Assembly: GCA_028279655.1 (NCBI GenBank)
Contig: JANQNH010000021.1
Location: 18,938-82,937, forward strand
Source of the DNA: Candidatus Nanoarchaeia archaeon
GTDB lineage: Archaea; Nanobdellota; Nanobdellia; Woesearchaeales; JACPBV01
Reading direction: 5' to 3'
Length of the DNA stretch: 64,000 bases
Shown: piece by piece, positions 39,234 through 48,650 of the stretch
How positions within the stretch are numbered: position 1 is the first letter of the stretch
How the letters are laid out: the number at the start of each line of letters is the position of its first letter
Notes under the pieces: model-generated
What the model was told of the DNA's origin: nothing
Database searches by the model: none
The model's input: the letters and a program-made list of their open reading frames with translations, nothing else
Made by a program: the position numbers and the translations under genes

Positions 39234-39719
39234 TTATTTTTGTTCTCTAAGAAGTAATTCATAAGAGGCTATAATGCTAAGATATTTTTCTGGGATTCTT
39301 GCCAAACCTATAACCTCTATCGGTAGTTTAGTTGGTTCTTGATCTGCTTTATAAGCACTTATCTCTGAGGGGGTTATAATAATAAAATAGTTCAGACCTA
39401 AATCACCATATTCAAGCAAGCATTCACAATCTGATTTAATATCGTAATCTGTGCGTGGTATGAAGCAGGTAGGTAGTATTTCTATAGATGGATAGGTTTC
39501 TTTTAGTTTTAGGGATCCTTCAATTGTTTCCCTAGTTCTGGCAGCGGCACGTGGTCTATCGCCTTCTATCTTTCCAAGAATAGTAGATTGAATACAACAT
39601 ATACCACATTCCAATGTATCTGCCAAAGTAATCCCAATTTTAGGGGTGTCTTCCTCCCTCCATTTATTTGTGAAATGTTCTTCAATGTTTTTAGGTAGAA
39701 TTAATAGATCTGAGCCCAT
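39234..39719 (-). CDS. Hypothetical protein
   Basis: 161-aa ORF. Confidence 0.4.
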   Translation of the reverse strand: MGSDLLILPKNIEEHFTNKWREEDTPKIGITLADTLECGICCIQSTILGKIEGDRPRAAARTRETIEGSLKLKETYPSIEILPTCFIPRTDYDIKSDCECLLEYGDLGLNYFIIITPSEISAYKADQEPTKLPIEVIGLARIPEKYLSIIASYELLLREQK

Positions 39720-39796
39720 TATTCCTTTGAAAAACTTATGGGTGTTTATTAATCTTTTGTTGTATACTACTTTAAAATGGTTACAAAATAGAAAGG

Positions 39797-39804
39797 TTTA
39801 TATA
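39797..39804 (+). promoter_or_regulatory. Candidate archaeal TATA box for the dnaG-upstream structured RNA
   Basis: TTTATATA in a noncoding AT-rich context, ~30 nt upstream of the structured sequence. Confidence 0.4.
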
Positions 39805-39831
39805 GTAGTTCTACTATTGAATAGTAACAGT

Positions 39832-40029
39832 GAGAGGGGTGGTAGAATCCTCTTAAATTTACTATTAAATGCCAATATTACAACTAATATTGTCTAAACA
39901 CCTCTTTTCCCTTGCAAACGCTCCAAAAGAGCGCTTGCTTGGGTTTTAAACATCAAAAAGAGATCATAATCACCTCTTTTTCCCTAGCAAGGGTCTCGCA
40001 AGAGATTCTTGTTAGGGTTTTATGATTAT
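39832..40029 (+). ncRNA. Tandem hairpin RNA element (two modules each beginning CACCTCTTTT) with complementary GAGAGGGGTG upstream
   Basis: Hairpins 39909-39943 and 39982-40017, both followed by TTTT; GAGAGGGGTG (39832-39841) can pair all 10 nt with either CACCTCTTTT copy, allowing G-U. Confidence 0.5.
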
Positions 40030-40090
40030 ACCTACACATTTAAATAGTAGTTAATCATTACGATTAATATAGCTTTAATCAAGCTATGTG

Positions 40091-40167
40091 AGCCCGTCAC
40101 GAGAGTACTCAATGGAGCTTACGCTAAATGCAAGCAATGAGCTTGGGAGTTAGTGTTACGGGCTACA
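40091..40167 (+). ncRNA. Candidate H/ACA guide RNA
   Basis: AGCCCGT/ACGGGCT basal stem immediately followed by ACA; ACTC/GAGT upper stem; 14 nt from upper stem to ACA. Confidence 0.55.
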
Positions 40168-40205
40168 ATTATATTTACAGGCTTAATACGGTTAGAAAAG
40201 TAAAA

Positions 40206-40388
40206 ATAGAGCAAGTTTGTGCTTAATATTCATTTATTTCCGTTATTTCACTTAAAGAAGGAAAGAAAGAGCTTAATTTAGGCTAGACTTGTTCTATAAT
40301 TTAGAAGATTATACAGAAGGAGAAGATCAAAATCATTATCATCACTTCAATCAATGGTAGAAGTTTGATAGTAGGTAACTCCTTCTGT
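40206..40388 (+). ncRNA. Additional structured RNA/leader upstream of dnaG
   Basis: ATAGAGCAAGTTT/AGACTTGTTCTAT 13-bp pairing (40206-40218/40285-40297); ACAGAAGGAG/CTCCTTCTGT 10-bp pairing (40313-40322/40379-40388) with inner ACTTC/GAAGT. Confidence 0.4.
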
Positions 40389-40419
40389 AGATAGTAATTA
40401 AAGTTATGGAGTGATAAAA

Positions 40420-41682
40420 ATGGGAAAGATAAGTCCAGTTTCATCAAAGTATATTGTAAATTCATCTATAGAGATAGATGGGATTGTTGACAGACCGGAT
40501 GTTATAGGTGCAATTTTTGGCCAAACAGAGGGTCTGTTGGGAGCAGATCTGGAGCTTAGAGAGCTTCAAAGATCCGGAAGGATCGGAAGGATAGAGGTTA
40601 ATGTAGATACAAGAAGCGGAAAGACTAGCGGAACAATAACCATACCCTCTAGCCTGGACAAAGCAGAAACTTCAATAGTTGCTGCAGCTTTGGAGATCAT
40701 CCAAAGAATAGGCCCTTGTAATGCTAAGATAAAGGTCCAGAATATCGAAGATGTCAGAGTAACAAAGAGAAGCTTTGTGATAGAGAGAGCAAAGGAATTG
40801 CTTAAGACTATGATGGAAGGAGTTATTCCAGATTCACAGGAGCTAGCAGATGAGGTTGCATATTCTGTAAGGGTTATGGAAGTTCAGGAATATGGAAATG
40901 ATAGGTTATCTGCAGGTCCGGCAATAGATGAAAGTGATGAGATTATCGTAGTAGAGGGAAGAGCAGATGTTCTAAACCTGTTGAAACATGGTTTTAAGAA
41001 TGTCATATCCCTTAATGGCACTTCTGTCCCAGATACAATTATAGAATTAAGCAAGAAGAAAGTAATAACCGCTTTTGTCGATGGTGACAGAGGAGGGAGA
41101 TTAATAATAAAAGAGCTTACAAACAGAGCTGAGATCGACTATGTGGCTATGGCCCCAGATGGTAAAGAGGTAGAAGAGATAACTAAGAAAGAGATCCATA
41201 AGTCCTTGAGAGGCAGGGTTTCTGTAGAACAGGTGAAGTTAGAGCTCGGCAAGGAAGTGGAGAGGATAGATAAGCCACAGATGTATGAATCAAGAAGGCA
41301 GCCTCAACAGGGTTACAACAGACCTCAGAGATCATTCACACCAAGGTCTTCTGCTCCTCCAAGCAGGGCCTCCTCAAAGAAGAACGCTACTACAGAAGAG
41401 AAGAAGGTCTTCAAAGAGATGCTTGAGAATCTTGTCGGAACAAGGGGGGCACATATACTGGATGATAAGCTGAATATACTTGGAAAGGTGCCTATCTCTG
41501 AGCTTCAGACTACTATCAAGAGTTTGTCTTCAGGCGTATATGCTATTGTGTTTGATGGCAGTATTGACAAGGACCTCGTTAAGACAGCAGAAAGGGCTAA
41601 TATTACATTCCTTATTGGGATGGACCTTAAGATCAAAGCAGACGAAACCAATATTCGGATGCTGACTGTTAATGAATTGTAA
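40420..41682 (+). CDS. dnaG: Archaeal DnaG-like primase/exosome-associated protein
   Basis: Toprim [30 protein letters not shown] at 40420 preceded by GGAGTGAT. Confidence 0.93.
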   Translation: MGKISPVSSKYIVNSSIEIDGIVDRPDVIGAIFGQTEGLLGADLELRELQRSGRIGRIEVNVDTRSGKTSGTITIPSSLDKAETSIVAAALEIIQRIGPCNAKIKVQNIEDVRVTKRSFVIERAKELLKTMMEGVIPDSQELADEVAYSVRVMEVQEYGNDRLSAGPAIDESDEIIVVEGRADVLNLLKHGFKNVISLNGTSVPDTIIELSKKKVITAFVDGDRGGRLIIKELTNRAEIDYVAMAPDGKEVEEITKKEIHKSLRGRVSVEQVKLELGKEVERIDKPQMYESRRQPQQGYNRPQRSFTPRSSAPPSRASSKKNATTEEKKVFKEMLENLVGTRGAHILDDKLNILGKVPISELQTTIKSLSSGVYAIVFDGSIDKDLVKTAERANITFLIGMDLKIKADETNIRMLTVNEL

Positions 41683-41735
41683 TTATTTTTTGTTTCTTTT
41701 CTTATATTTTATTAGGCAAACTTAGGACTTATATT

Positions 41736-41834
41736 AACAATGCTGCGCTCCGTGCGAGTTAGGCATTGTCTTATGCAGCCAAGTACTTTCGCAAGGCAAA
41801 GTTATAAGCATGGACTTCGCTGGGCAGCATTGTT
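41736..41834. repeat. Structured intergenic element with perfect 11-bp terminal inverted repeat
   Basis: AACAATGCTGC (41736-41746) / GCAGCATTGTT (41824-41834). Confidence 0.5.
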
Positions 41835-41848
41835 ACTTAAGCTGACCA

Positions 41849-43180
41849 TTATATCCTAGAAAGCTCTTCCTTACATTCTTCAAAGGTGTTTACTTCACAG
41901 ATCTTTTCCTTTATTAGGTTTGCAGGAAGGATACCTCGAAACTTTACCTGGTTGTTAAGAAGGAAAGTAGGATATGTATTGATGTCCATCTCTTCTTCCA
42001 ACACCTTCTTTTGTCTCTCAGTAACCAGATGCTTATCAAAGGTTATCTTGCCGTTGAATAGGTCTGAAACTTCCTTCAGGTGCGGCTCTAGCTGCTGAGA
42101 TGAATCCGGAAGAAGATATATATCCATCTTATTCTTAATCATCGGTCTTCTAAAATAGTATATGGCTCCTGAAGCTGTGTTGGTCATAACATAATTATCT
42201 CCTCTTTGCGAAAGAGCACTATTGAAGTTAACAAAGTTTATTGCATCTTTTATGTTTGAATCAAAGATGTATGCTGGCAGAGCGTCTATCTTCAGTTTCT
42301 CTGTAAGGTTTTTTGCCTCTTTTGTACTGAAATCAATCTCTTTGATATCTATATTCGGGAAGATTGCTTTAACAATTGTTTTTGTGGTAGTTGAATCACA
42401 GGATTTACAGTTCTTGTCGTTGATTACTAAAAGGTTTGTTTCTACATCCTTTTGGAATTCGCACACTGATTCTTTAGTGTCTGGATTAGAACACGTACCA
42501 AAAGCCCCTTCCTGTTCACAATCTGAATCCGAAGAACAAACAGGGGTAATTTCCTCTAATAAGGTCTCTTCAGAAGGCATATCTTCTGTGTTGTCACACC
42601 CCCTTATGTAGAAAAACAGTATTAGTGCTAGGATAATAATCATGATCCCATATACCCACTTGGATATTGATTCTTCTTGTGGTTCAATAGATTCCTCTTT
42701 TTGCTCCTCTTGTTTCCCTTCTTGCTGTGGTTTTTGTGTATCTTCTGGTTTTTTCTCTGTTTCTTCTGGTATCTGCTGCCCTATTGGTTTTTTCTCTTTC
42801 TCTTCTGTCTTTTCTATCTGTGTATCTGGTGCCTTTTCTTGGGGCTCTGTGGTCTCTTCAGCACCAATGATCTTTGTCGGTTGTTCCTTTATTTCCTTTA
42901 TCTCTATCTGTGGCTCTTGCTGCTCCTGCACTTCTTCCTGAGGGGCTTCTTCTTTTGGCTGCTCTTCTGTCTGAGGTTCTGGTGTTTCTGCCTCTCTTGG
43001 TTCTTCCTTAATCTCCTCTGTTGGTGTTTCTTCTTCAGGTACCTCCTCTAGTTCCCTGATCTTTCTTTCTATCCTCTCCTTGCCTCGCTCAAATTCATCC
43101 TTAGATATAACCTCTGCCTCGAGGCTTTCCTCTAGGAATTTTAGTTCTTGCTCTAGTCTTTCTTTTTGTTGTTCATCCAT
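41849..43180 (-). CDS. Membrane-anchored thioredoxin-like protein with Glu/Pro/Gln-rich linker
   Basis: SHOCT-like N-terminus, low-complexity region, one TM, extracytoplasmic CKSC motif. Confidence 0.65.
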   Translation of the reverse strand: MDEQQKERLEQELKFLEESLEAEVISKDEFERGKERIERKIRELEEVPEEETPTEEIKEEPREAETPEPQTEEQPKEEAPQEEVQEQQEPQIEIKEIKEQPTKIIGAEETTEPQEKAPDTQIEKTEEKEKKPIGQQIPEETEKKPEDTQKPQQEGKQEEQKEESIEPQEESISKWVYGIMIIILALILFFYIRGCDNTEDMPSEETLLEEITPVCSSDSDCEQEGAFGTCSNPDTKESVCEFQKDVETNLLVINDKNCKSCDSTTTKTIVKAIFPNIDIKEIDFSTKEAKNLTEKLKIDALPAYIFDSNIKDAINFVNFNSALSQRGDNYVMTNTASGAIYYFRRPMIKNKMDIYLLPDSSQQLEPHLKEVSDLFNGKITFDKHLVTERQKKVLEEEMDINTYPTFLLNNQVKFRGILPANLIKEKICEVNTFEECKEELSRI

Positions 43181-43181
43181 T

Positions 43182-44303
43182 TTAAACCACTAGTTGTTCA
43201 ATAACTCTTTTGAATTCTGCCTCTTCATCCTCCAAGGAATCATAGGCGTTTCCTATTCGTACATATTTACATCCGAACACATAGGTGGGCACTGTATTTT
43301 TTGGATTATATTCCTGGAATATCTCTACTTCCTCCCTAGGAATTCCTTTCTCTACTGTGCTTGTCAATGTGTTGTCTCCTGTGTCTAGCTGCCAATGGTA
43401 GGCGACAATATCCCTGCCATATTGAGCTGCTAAATCATCAAATGTATCACTAATCCAGTTTGATGCTGAATTGCTTGTAGTTGAAAAGAACCTTACAATT
43501 ACCTTTCCGTCTTTTTTACATATCGGACCTTCTTTTTCCTCAAAAGTATCAACATCCTTTGGCTCCACTGTCTCTTCTTTCTCCTCTGGAGTGTCTCCTT
43601 TCTTGGTTATAACTGCATTGGACTTAAGCTGATTGATGTACAGTTCTATTGAATTGCCTGATATATCGCTGAGCAATATCTGTTTGATCTGATCTTTTGC
43701 GGCAATATAAGAGATATCGTTCTCTTTGAAGTATTCCTCGTTTGTCTGATAGTAGCTCTTTATCTGGGATTCTGATATCTCTATCTTTGAGATTACAGTT
43801 ATGTTAAGCAGCTTGTTAATCATCAGTTGCTCTCTCAGCTGCTCTTTTAATTGTTCTAGGTTGATGTTCTGTTGTTTTAACGCTTCCTCGAAAGCCTCGT
43901 CTGTAGGTGAGCTCTCTCTTATCAAGTTAACTTCTGATTCAATCTCTATTTCTGAAACTGCAATACCTTGTTTTTTGGCTTCCTGCAAAAGCAGTTTTAC
44001 ATTTATGATCTGGTCAAGGAAGGCGTCTTTGGTTATAAAAAGTTTATATTGGTCTGGAAGCTGGCTGTATTTCTGATCCAACTCCTGGTTCGTGATAACC
44101 TCGTCATTGACTGTTGCTACTGTCTGCTCTGGCCTTAAGGTCCTGAATGCGAAATACAAGACAACAGCCAGTATGGCAATCAGAATGATTATAGTAGTTA
44201 TCTTTTTTATTATGCTCTTCTTAACCTTTTTGGACTTTTTCTTTTTGGAATCCTTAGAACTATCTTGATCCTTTTTATTCTTCTCCTCATTTTTTTCTGG
44301 CAT
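43182..44303 (-). CDS. Membrane-anchored SurA-N-like / thioredoxin-fold fusion protein
   Basis: TM anchor, 'VATVNDEVITNQELDQKY...' SurA-like domain, C-terminal DsbA-like region 'VIVRFFSTTSNSASNWISDTFDDLAAQYG'. Confidence 0.65.
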   Translation of the reverse strand: MPEKNEEKNKKDQDSSKDSKKKKSKKVKKSIIKKITTIIILIAILAVVLYFAFRTLRPEQTVATVNDEVITNQELDQKYSQLPDQYKLFITKDAFLDQIINVKLLLQEAKKQGIAVSEIEIESEVNLIRESSPTDEAFEEALKQQNINLEQLKEQLREQLMINKLLNITVISKIEISESQIKSYYQTNEEYFKENDISYIAAKDQIKQILLSDISGNSIELYINQLKSNAVITKKGDTPEEKEETVEPKDVDTFEEKEGPICKKDGKVIVRFFSTTSNSASNWISDTFDDLAAQYGRDIVAYHWQLDTGDNTLTSTVEKGIPREEVEIFQEYNPKNTVPTYVFGCKYVRIGNAYDSLEDEEAEFKRVIEQLVV

Positions 44304-44481
44304 TTTAAATCACCCTGGGTATTTATATGATTAAAGTAACCTATTCAGAACCTCTTTTGAAATATAAAATAATGTATCTTATTTAAACCTTTTGATTTGA
44401 CGTTAATCATAATTCTTAAAAGTTCACCACCTATTAGTTTTGATAAACATTTATATTAATTCCGGCGTATATTGATGTCAG

Positions 44482-45801
44482 ATGTATGATATTGTAATCG
44501 GAAGAAATGAAAAAGATAGAGGTAAGTATGGAAAAGAAGGGACTATTTTTCTAGGAAAACATTATGTAAAGATGGGGCAGACAACATCTTTGTCTAATGA
44601 GATTTTTATGGATGTTACAAGAAGCCATGTTGTCTTTGTTTGCGGCAAAAGGGGGTCTGGAAAGTCATATACCATGGGGGTAATTGCTGAAGGTATGAGC
44701 AACCTGCCTGAAGAGATCAAAGGAAATATATCTGTTGTTATGCTTGATACCATGGGGATATACTGGACGATGAAGTATGCCAATGATAAGGAAGCAGGAT
44801 TGTTGAAGGAGTGGGGCCTAGAAGGTATGGGGCTTGATGTGAAGATCTATACTCCTGCCGGTTATTACAAAAAATATAAGGAAGAAGGGGTGCCTACTGA
44901 TTTTCCGTTTTCCATAAAACCTTCTGAATTAGACCCTTCTGACTGGTGTATGACTTTCAATATAGATGTTACAAGTCCGGAAGGCGTTATGATCGAAAGG
45001 ATGATAAATGAGCTGAAGGAGAAGAGTGATGACTATAGTGTTGAAGATATTATCAGCACAATAGAAAAGGATGAAAGGAGCAAACAGGAAACCAAGGATG
45101 CTATTGAAAACAGGTTCCTGGACAGTATGAGGTGGGGGATATTCAGCAAAGAAGGTACTCCGTTGAACGATCTCGTTAAGGGTGGACAGGTTACTGTTTT
45201 GGATGTAAGCTGTTATGCAACAACTCCTGGAACCCAAGGTCTGAGGGCTTTGGTCATAGGGTTAGTATCGGAGAAATTATTTGTACAGAGGATGATAGCA
45301 AGGAAGAATGAAGAGTTGAAATCCATAAAGGAGACCACACATTTCATGGGTGGACAGGCTGGAGGAAAACAGAAGGAACCGTTGGTGTGGCTGGTCATAG
45401 ATGAGGCCCATGAGTTTCTTCCTAACGAAGGAGAGACTGTGGCTACCCATCCTTTGGTCATCATCCTTAGAGAGGGCCGTCAACCAGGGATTTCATTGAT
45501 CCTGGCCTCTCAGCAGCCTGGAAGGATCCATACGGATGTTATGACCCAGTCAGATATCGTTATTGCGCATAGGATAACCGCAAGGGTGGATATAGAGGCT
45601 CTGGGGCAGTTGATGCAGAGCTACATGAGAGAAGGATTAGATAAACAACTTAATGTTTTGCCAAGGCTGAAAGGTTCAGCAATAGTTTTCGATGATACTA
45701 ATGAAAGGATGTACTCTATGAGGGTGAGGCCCAGGTTTACCTGGCATGGTGGTGAGGCTCCATCAGCTATGCATAAAGCTAAGAAGGTATTTGATTTTTG
45801 A
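44482..45801 (+). CDS. herA: HerA-like DNA translocase ATPase
   Basis: Walker A CGKRGSGKSYTMG, Walker B WLVIDEAHEFLP, SQQPGRIHTDVMTQSD. Confidence 0.88.
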   Translation: MYDIVIGRNEKDRGKYGKEGTIFLGKHYVKMGQTTSLSNEIFMDVTRSHVVFVCGKRGSGKSYTMGVIAEGMSNLPEEIKGNISVVMLDTMGIYWTMKYANDKEAGLLKEWGLEGMGLDVKIYTPAGYYKKYKEEGVPTDFPFSIKPSELDPSDWCMTFNIDVTSPEGVMIERMINELKEKSDDYSVEDIISTIEKDERSKQETKDAIENRFLDSMRWGIFSKEGTPLNDLVKGGQVTVLDVSCYATTPGTQGLRALVIGLVSEKLFVQRMIARKNEELKSIKETTHFMGGQAGGKQKEPLVWLVIDEAHEFLPNEGETVATHPLVIILREGRQPGISLILASQQPGRIHTDVMTQSDIVIAHRITARVDIEALGQLMQSYMREGLDKQLNVLPRLKGSAIVFDDTNERMYSMRVRPRFTWHGGEAPSAMHKAKKVFDF

Positions 45802-45848
45802 AGGGTTTTTAAAATAGGTTTATAAAGAAAATTGCATTCTTATAGGTT

Positions 45849-46880
45849 ATGAATGAACCTAGATTAAACAGGAGGGAGTTTATTAGGGTGGCTTCAGGAG
45901 CTAGCTTAGCTGCTTTGGTTTCTTCTAGTTGCAGAGAGGATAAATTAGGAGATTCCTTTTTGGACCATCCTCTTTTTGAGATAGCCAGAGTTGAAGCTAA
46001 ATTTAGGGGCCTTACGGATAGCCAGTTGGAGGATTATATAAGAGAACTAAGCGAGATTAGGGATGCTATGCTTAGAGACAAAGCCGGATCTTCAGAACAT
46101 CAGTTGGAGTTTATGCATAACGCTCTGCTTGAAAGGGGGTATGAGATATCTCATAGGAGAGTAGAATCTGTATTTTTTCTTTATGATGCTCTCAGAGAAA
46201 GATGTCTAGGTTGTAATCAGGTAAATGCCCTTATTGGAACAGTGGCTAGGGAAGATAGAGGAATGGACATTACGCCTTCTATGGCTATGAGCCCTGCTTT
46301 AAAATATTTTCATGCAGTATTAACAGTTAATGGAGAGGATGGATTTAGATTTGAACCACTAGTAGGGAAAAGATTAAGGGATGATAATTATGATGGTGAA
46401 TTCAGCTTAGAGGCTCCAGACTTATCATTCTATGATTTAAAGAAGGATGGTTTTCTTTTGTTGGCTTATAATGCTATCGGCACCCATTACTATAGAGAAC
46501 TATTTGATGCTGAAAAGATAAGGGATGGGAAAAAGATTAAGGATTGTATTCAGAAATCAAGAAGGGCTTTAGAATGGGTGGTTAAAACAGATCCTGATTT
46601 TCCTATTGGTCATTGGAATTTGGGAAGCTTATTCTTTAGGATGAGGAATTATGAAAAAGCCAGAGAAGAGTTTATGGCTGCTCTCCCGATGATGAACAAA
46701 TACCCTTACATACTTACACAGATTGGAGAATGTTGCGTGAAAAAAATGGAGTATACTAAGGCAAGAGAGTGGTTTGAAAAAGCTTTGGAATTATGCAACA
46801 AATATCAGGGAATATATATGGATAAGATCCCTAGATTGGAGCGGGCAATAAAGGTATTGGATCAAGCAGGAGTAAGATAG
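45849..46880 (+). CDS. Hypothetical protein with Tat-type/lipoprotein-like signal and TPR repeats
   Basis: NRREFIRVASGASLAALVSSSC; C-terminal TPR-like repeats. Confidence 0.6.
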   Translation: MNEPRLNRREFIRVASGASLAALVSSSCREDKLGDSFLDHPLFEIARVEAKFRGLTDSQLEDYIRELSEIRDAMLRDKAGSSEHQLEFMHNALLERGYEISHRRVESVFFLYDALRERCLGCNQVNALIGTVAREDRGMDITPSMAMSPALKYFHAVLTVNGEDGFRFEPLVGKRLRDDNYDGEFSLEAPDLSFYDLKKDGFLLLAYNAIGTHYYRELFDAEKIRDGKKIKDCIQKSRRALEWVVKTDPDFPIGHWNLGSLFFRMRNYEKAREEFMAALPMMNKYPYILTQIGECCVKKMEYTKAREWFEKALELCNKYQGIYMDKIPRLERAIKVLDQAGVR

Positions 46881-46937
46881 TAAATTGGGAAAATTATTTA
46901 AAGACTGGTTATATATGTAAAGAGGGAGGTGGGATAA

Positions 46938-47234
46938 ATGGCATTCTCTAAGTCGTTTCCAAGGACAGTAGATGGAAGTGCATACCCCAGATGGGAAGAG
47001 ATATTCTTAAGTGAAGATGAAGAAAGAGAGATGGAGCTCAGGGCAAGAGAGGATAACATAAAAATAATGAAGGAGTGTATTGATGACGCTAAGACTTTGA
47101 TTGAAGAGAAGGGATTTAAGGGTTTCAAGGAAGATATCCTGAAGGCAGCGATCCCATTGTTTGAAAAAAGGGCCTCCCATACTGTTTATTGGAAAGAAAG
47201 GAAATGTAAAGAGAAGTTTGATTCTAACAGATGA
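46938..47234 (+). CDS. Hypothetical protein
   Basis: 98-aa ORF preceded by GGGAGGTGG. Confidence 0.5.
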   Translation: MAFSKSFPRTVDGSAYPRWEEIFLSEDEEREMELRAREDNIKIMKECIDDAKTLIEEKGFKGFKEDILKAAIPLFEKRASHTVYWKERKCKEKFDSNR

Positions 47235-47235
47235 T

Positions 47236-47451
47236 TTATTTTTTCTTTAGTTTTTCATCCAATTCAGGCATCAGAGGGGAGTAGGTCATGGATATAATCG
47301 ATGATATAAACATCAGGATAAAGAACAGCATAAATGTGAATCCCCATGTCCTGTTATCAAGCTGCCTGTAAACATACAGGAAAGAAATTATGAACCCCAC
47401 CATAGATGTAACCATGAAAGAACCATGTAAAGGAACTACTTTTGATAGCAT
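47236..47451 (-). CDS. Small membrane protein
   Basis: Two hydrophobic segments. Confidence 0.5.
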   Translation of the reverse strand: MLSKVVPLHGSFMVTSMVGFIISFLYVYRQLDNRTWGFTFMLFFILMFISSIISMTYSPLMPELDEKLKKK

Positions 47452-47514
47452 ACGATCACCTCTCTTATGTAATTTTATTTTGATTATTTAAATGTTTTGG
47501 GAGTTTTATACCCC

Positions 47515-48603
47515 TCAGAGACATTTAAATTTTACTAAATTGATTTTTTCCTTTTTTGCCTTCTCTATACCCTTGTGCAGGTTGTCCATGAATTTTGTCA
47601 TCAACTTACAACAGTTCTGTTTGTCTTCTCCGCATAATATCTTCCCTTTCTTGCATTTGTTGTGAATATCCTGCAGCTCCTTATCATCTTCTATAAGGTG
47701 CTGCTTATAGAGCTCAAAGATTATGCAGTCTTCAGGAATCCCTCCAAGCTTCTTCTGCTCTTCTGTTGTCTTTCTTCCTCCTGTTTTTGCCCTCATTATC
47801 TTCTTGGTAACTTTCTTTATGTCTTCTGGCAGATCAATGCAGGATTCTGGCTTGGATTTTGACATCTTTATCTGCCCATCCAGTGAAGGCGTAAATTTAT
47901 GGTAGAGTCCTGATGGAAGGAAAAACTTTTTGTCCCTCATACGTCTTGCTGCGTCCCTGGTCAACCTTATATGGGGATCTTGGTCAGAACCTACAGGTAT
48001 TACGCCAGGCATCCTCTCTTTCAATTGAGGGTAAAGGATATCTCCTATCTGGGTAAGGGCTGATATTATACGTGGAGGATCTGCACTTCCATAAACTGCT
48101 CTGAATTCGTTGAGTGTGATCTTATTAGATGCCTGATATGCCAGTTTTATCACGTCTTTGTTCTCTGACTGGAAATAGAAGATTGTTTTTTTTGGATCCA
48201 GGCCTAGTGTGATATAAGCTGGTATCTGGAACTCCAATGCGTTCTTTCTTGCTTCTTCTAATGAGATATTTCTTGCTGCAGCTGCCTCTAGGTCTGCTAT
48301 GAGGCAGAAGGTTCTTGCACCTTGCTTTTGGAAGTAAGCAATGTTCTCCACAACCATTTTTGTTCCAAAATGAACCTTCTTAGCTGTTGGCATTATCCCT
48401 GAAAGAACATAGAATGGTTTTTTGTCTTTCATTGCTTTAAGGACCAGTTTCATGTCTCTTTCTGCAAAAACTACCCCTCTCCTCATCAATCTGTTCGGAT
48501 TAGGGTAGTTCTTAGGATTAAAACTATCCAAACCAAAATCCTTTATAATCTTTACATAATCCTCCACCAGTTCTGAGCCGTATGGGTCTATTATCTTTGT
48601 CAT
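47515..48603 (-). CDS. trpS: Tryptophanyl-tRNA synthetase
   Basis: Class I pattern: SGIMPTAKKVHFGTK, VGSDQDPHIRLTRD, KMSKSKPES. Confidence 0.93.
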   Translation of the reverse strand: MTKIIDPYGSELVEDYVKIIKDFGLDSFNPKNYPNPNRLMRRGVVFAERDMKLVLKAMKDKKPFYVLSGIMPTAKKVHFGTKMVVENIAYFQKQGARTFCLIADLEAAAARNISLEEARKNALEFQIPAYITLGLDPKKTIFYFQSENKDVIKLAYQASNKITLNEFRAVYGSADPPRIISALTQIGDILYPQLKERMPGVIPVGSDQDPHIRLTRDAARRMRDKKFFLPSGLYHKFTPSLDGQIKMSKSKPESCIDLPEDIKKVTKKIMRAKTGGRKTTEEQKKLGGIPEDCIIFELYKQHLIEDDKELQDIHNKCKKGKILCGEDKQNCCKLMTKFMDNLHKGIEKAKKEKINLVKFKCL

Positions 48604-48650
48604 AGTGTGAGAATTGGGGTTTTAGTATATAAATGTTATTGGAATGGGTT

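Noticed and set aside
39899-40029. CRISPR-like array
   Set aside because: Only two CACCTCTTTT units of unequal hairpin content, no regular spacers
40313-40391. Second H/ACA RNA
   Set aside because: The strong hairpin is followed by AGA, not ACA, and pocket spacing is unclear
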